Of a stretch of 64,000 nucleotides of DNA, positions 60,556 to 64,000 are shown piece by piece; position 1 is the first letter of the stretch, and every line of letters begins with the position of its first letter. The notes beneath the pieces are model-generated. The model did no database searches. It saw only the letters and a program-made list of their open reading frames with translations, and had not been told where the DNA came from. The stretch covers positions 9,454,001 through 9,518,000 of the forward strand of contig JAMPIT010000890.1 in assembly GCA_026261815.1 (NCBI GenBank), written 5' to 3'. Made by a program: the position numbers and the translations under genes. This DNA is from Monarcha castaneiventris obscurior. Lineage: Eukaryota > Chordata > Aves > Passeriformes > Monarchidae.

Positions 60556-63249
60556 TTTTCATTCTATCAGAAATTCTAACATCTAAATAAGATGTTCTAG
60601 ATTGGAAGACAAGACTGATAGTTGGCATTTTTCATTAAACAAAAAGTTCTGACATTTTTTGGTGGGTTTTTTTCTTAATTTAAGGGTCAAGTTATTTTAG
60701 TGTGATTATTTTTTGACCTTAATATTTTCACCACATTGAGGCATAAAATATATATGTCATATCCAAAAATTAACAGAAGGAATATTAATTGTATGAAATC
60801 TGATTTTAATGCAAAAAGAATTTGTATTGAAACATTTCTTCTCTTTATAGAAGACTGTGAAAACTAACTTCAAAATTTTTTACATGAAGAAAACAGCTTT
60901 TGATTTTAAACAAACTGTTTATATTTACTCTTTTGAACAACTTGGCATCTTCTTGTCATCATGATGATTAATTTTATCCATGTTTTGGAAAAAATCAATG
61001 CTTATTGTTGAAGCTTCCTAAGAATCCATTGTACAAATTCAGAATCTACATCTCTGTGACTTTTTCCCCTGGCTCTGTTCGTAATGAAAGATCAATATGC
61101 ACATATGGATTTATTTATTAAAAATTATATGCTCTTTAATATGAAAGTAATATGATCCATGTTCTGAAGGTAGAATCTGCTATGATCCACCTGGGAAATA
61201 ATTTATGTAATTAGGGGTTGGTAGTCTTGTCTTTTATCACTGCAGGCAAGGCAGGAATTTTTTTCAGAGACAATAATGGTGTGTTTTATAGCATTTGGTA
61301 TCAGCAAGTCCCTTAAGGGCTGAACATAAATGCAAATAAATTAGGAGCTTTGTTGCATATTTGCAATTTATGATATAGTGTAGTTTCACATACCAGCAGG
61401 AATACCATAAGGAAAGTAATTCTCAACTAGATCTCTGACACTTGCTTTGGGATTGTAGGGGAAAAAAAATTACCCAGGCAAAAGAGAGTTTGCTCCAGAA
61501 ATTTGAAATTTCTACTTTTTATGAATGTCAAGTCTGAGTACCATTCCAAGTTTGTTCCTTCTCTCCCTTTCTAGCCATTCTTATTGCACATTTTTAGAAA
61601 TAGTGATGATGGGTGCCTGAATACACACACACCACAGGACTTCTGTTTAAAATCTGTTCGTTGTAACATTCCTTTATCTCACTTATCTGATAGAAATTAA
61701 ATCATCTTACATACTTAATAGTATGTATATTTACATACATACTATTATACTATTAATATACTGTACCTTATAGATCAGAGTGAATTGTTTTAATAATAAC
61801 TTTTTTCATCTCTAGTGACTCAAATGCTTGTCTCAGGGGTGTGAAAAGGATATTCTCCATGCCTTCACAATATAAGCAGTCTTGCACAAGCTTTGCTGTG
61901 GCATTGATGCAAGTGAACACATTCAGTGATATTCTTTCTGTCCATAAGACATATGGACATATATCCATGACGTTCACTTCCCTGCTTGAATGCAGTTCCC
62001 TGCAGCCTTGTCTTTTTAGGCAAAATCAGCTGAACTTGGAAATATTTTCATCATTTTTTATGCGCTGATGTCATCTTTCAGCAGAGAATGTCATGTGTTG
62101 GAACAGGGAAACCGGGGTACAAGTGAGGATTTCCAATCTCAAAGTGAGTGTGTTTGTGTGAAGGAACTTAAAACAGCAGCAACCCCTGCTGGGAATAGCT
62201 TTGTAAAATCAGGTCTCCCAGTGTGGGTGCTTGGAATCTGAGTGTTTTATTGAGGTTATGGTGGAAAGGTTTTGGAGACATCTCTGATGGTTTACTCTCT
62301 TCACTAATTTTCTACTGTACAAGACTACTAATTCATTTGTTTATTTATTTTGATGACCATTTTTCTGCATGCCCATCTGTTTGATCTTTGGAATGCTTAT
62401 AACAAGAAATTATAACCTGGAAGTGGTTGACCTATAACAGGTTGCTGTTTTCTTCGTTTTCCAACCTCACTCCTTTGTTTCTTTTCCCTTGTCTATTTTT
62501 TTTTTAAGACAAAGTACGCTCTTGTGGAAACCTCAACATGAAAAAATTCCTGTTTACTGTTACATTTAACTGTCAGATATTCTGAACATTTTTAATAAAT
62601 ATATTTCTGCTTTGAGAATAGCCATATCTAGATGAAAATATGTTTTCAGGTTATAAGACCATTTTGATTCTTTCTTTGAATGGGTAACTCAGAAGTAGCT
62701 TATTTTCCTTTCTTCATTCTGCAGCAAGAACAAAAGTGCCTTTTTGTTTTCTCAAGACATAACACAGTTTGAAGTGTTTGAAAACTGCATGCTGAAAATC
62801 CTCCATTTCTGGCTTTCCATTGAATCCAAACAGTGTGCCAGTGCCTGGTGCTCCAGATACATGCAAATATATGTGCACCTGTCTGCAGTGGAGCTCTTCA
62901 CATTGATAGAAATGTTGCTGTTTACTTCAGTGATTGCCCATTGAAATAATGATAGTACATTTATATTTAGATAGTAGCATCTATTTCAAATGATCCTGAA
63001 GAACCTGATTATCGTTAAGACTCTCTGTCAGTCATGAGGAATCCCTTGGGATTTCAGTGCATCATGTTTGGATTTTATCACAGAAACAGGGATATGGAGA
63101 TTTGGGGAATGATGTTTTGAGTCAATTTGCAATCTTCACCACTTTAGAAGGAAAAATCTTTGCAAGTTGTTGAACTTCAACATATTTTTGCTAACATGAA
63201 GCAACTTCCAGTCAAGGTGGGAGACAAGATAGGTGAAAAATAGACTGGA
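60556..63249. other. Non-coding stretch with one near-palindrome
   Basis: No gene is recognised. Around 61080-61400 there is a repeat-free, AT-rich patch with TAATTA and octamer-like ATGCAAAT motifs that could be regulatory. An inverted repeat lies at 61716-61747. A 66-codon plus frame at 62744-62944 follows a good acceptor-like tract ending TTCATTCTGCAG at 62724, but it has no domain and no donor or polyadenylation signal I can point to. Confidence 0.5.
61716..61747. repeat. 13-bp perfect inverted repeat, 6-bp loop
   Basis: TAATAGTATGTAT (61716-61728) and its exact complement ATACATACTATTA (61735-61747) flank a 6-base loop. It is an AT-rich potential hairpin, too short for a microRNA precursor. 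More TATTA/TACTA copies follow directly, so it probably arose from simple-sequence expansion. Confidence 0.8.
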
Positions 63250-64000
63250 CCAGGGGGCTGAAATGGCAGTGGTCAGTGGTGCAAAGTTCACCTGGTAGGC
63301 AGCAATGAGTGTCACACCTCAGGATCTCATACTGGGGCCAGGAGTATGTCATACCTTTATTAACAACCTAAAAACCAGGATGGACTATCCTAGAAGGTTT
63401 CCAGGTGCTGCCAGAGAGTGGGATGGCTGTACAACGGAAAGCAGGGCTGTTACTCAAAGCAGCCAAACAATAATGAGAAAGTGGGCTGACAGGACTATGA
63501 CAGATCCAAGTGCCAAGTCCCATAGATGGAATGAGGAACCCCATTTTCAGACCAGGTGAAGGGCCTAACAGCTGTAAAGCAGCTTGGCAGAAAAAAGCCC
63601 CAGGGATGTCCTTGTGAAAAGCAAGTTGAAGGGGAATCATCGGCGTGCCCTTGCAGCAGAGAAGGTCAAAGACATTCTGGGTGGTATTAGGAGGTCTGAG
63701 GGAGAGAATCCTTCCTCTCTGCTCAACACTGGATCCAGTGTGGGCTCCCCAGTACAAGATAAACAGAGATATATCAGAGTGAGGTTTGTGTAGAGCTGCT
63801 GAGATAGTGGGAGATTGCTGCATGAGGTGTGTGGGGAGAGGCTGGGAGCTGGGGTCCTTCAGCTTGGAGAAGAGGAAGAGGATTTTTATTTCTGTGTACA
63901 GCTGCCTAATGGGGTCATGTGGAGGAGCTGGAGCCTGACTTTCCTCAGAGGAAATCAGTGGAAGGATTAGAGGCAATGGACAATATTTCAGATCGTTACT
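63250..64000 (+). mobile_element. CR1 LINE fragment, cut by window edge
   Basis: A CR1 copy in plus orientation that starts within the end of the ORF2 reverse transcriptase and runs off the right edge. The frame from 63305 reads VTPQDLILGPGVCHTFINNL, a degraded form of the CR1 motif 'GVPQGSVLGPVLFNIFINDL'. Downstream blocks follow CR1 order: CACTGGATCCAGTGTGGGCT, GCTTGGAGAAGAGGAAGAGG, GTGTACAGCTGCCTAATGGG and CCTCAGAGGAAATCAGTGGA. Many substitutions and at least one deletion are present. The terminal 3' octamer tail lies beyond the window. A minus-strand frame of about 200 codons (63368-63976) is antisense to this element. Confidence 0.85.

Noticed and set aside
63368..63976. 202-codon minus-strand open frame
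   Set aside because: It lies antisense to a CR1 LINE and shows no domain; treated as a by-product of the repeat.

Overview
This window looks like vertebrate nuclear DNA, most likely from a bird. It is AT-rich, has no bacterial-style gene packing, and carries several chicken-repeat-1 (CR1) LINE fragments. Two of these end with the typical CR1 3' tail (ATTCTATGAT-type octamers), and two or three long terminal repeats (LTRs) resemble avian endogenous retrovirus (ERV) families. The CR1 plus avian-ERVL combination points to birds; a songbird is plausible but not proven. I worked by eye, so element family names are recognition from memory, not database hits.

I found no convincing protein-coding gene, exon set, tRNA, rRNA, CRISPR array or operon. 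Nearly all open frames are short (60-140 codons), lack recognisable domains, and are of the size expected by chance or run through repeats. The longest, about 200 codons at the right edge, is antisense to a CR1 LINE. The window is best read as a gene desert, a long intergenic interval or the inside of a very large intron.

Layout: an old ERVL-like LTR lies near 2.8-3.4 kb. Non-repetitive AT-rich DNA with candidate conserved non-coding stretches follows at about 5.5, 6.4, 12.8 and 20.5 kb. CR1 fragments lie at about 14.0 kb (+), 18.9 kb (-), 22.6 kb (-, old) and 24.1 kb (-, old). A 617-bp solo LTR with an exact 5-bp target duplication is at 27.6-28.2 kb. About 25 kb of unique-looking sequence with small tandem duplications runs from 28.2 to 53.2 kb. 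An old CR1 with a reverse-transcriptase remnant is at 53.2 kb (+), and a CR1 3' end is at 56.7 kb (-). Another candidate regulatory stretch is at 57.9-58.4 kb. A probable LTR with a 114-bp tandem duplication at its 3' end lies at about 59.8-60.5 kb, and a further CR1 (+) runs off the right edge from 63.25 kb.

No genes act together here. The biological content is transposon history plus possible distal regulatory DNA. The regulatory calls rest only on motif content and lack of repeats, and need cross-species alignment. I saw no sign of a novel multi-gene system.
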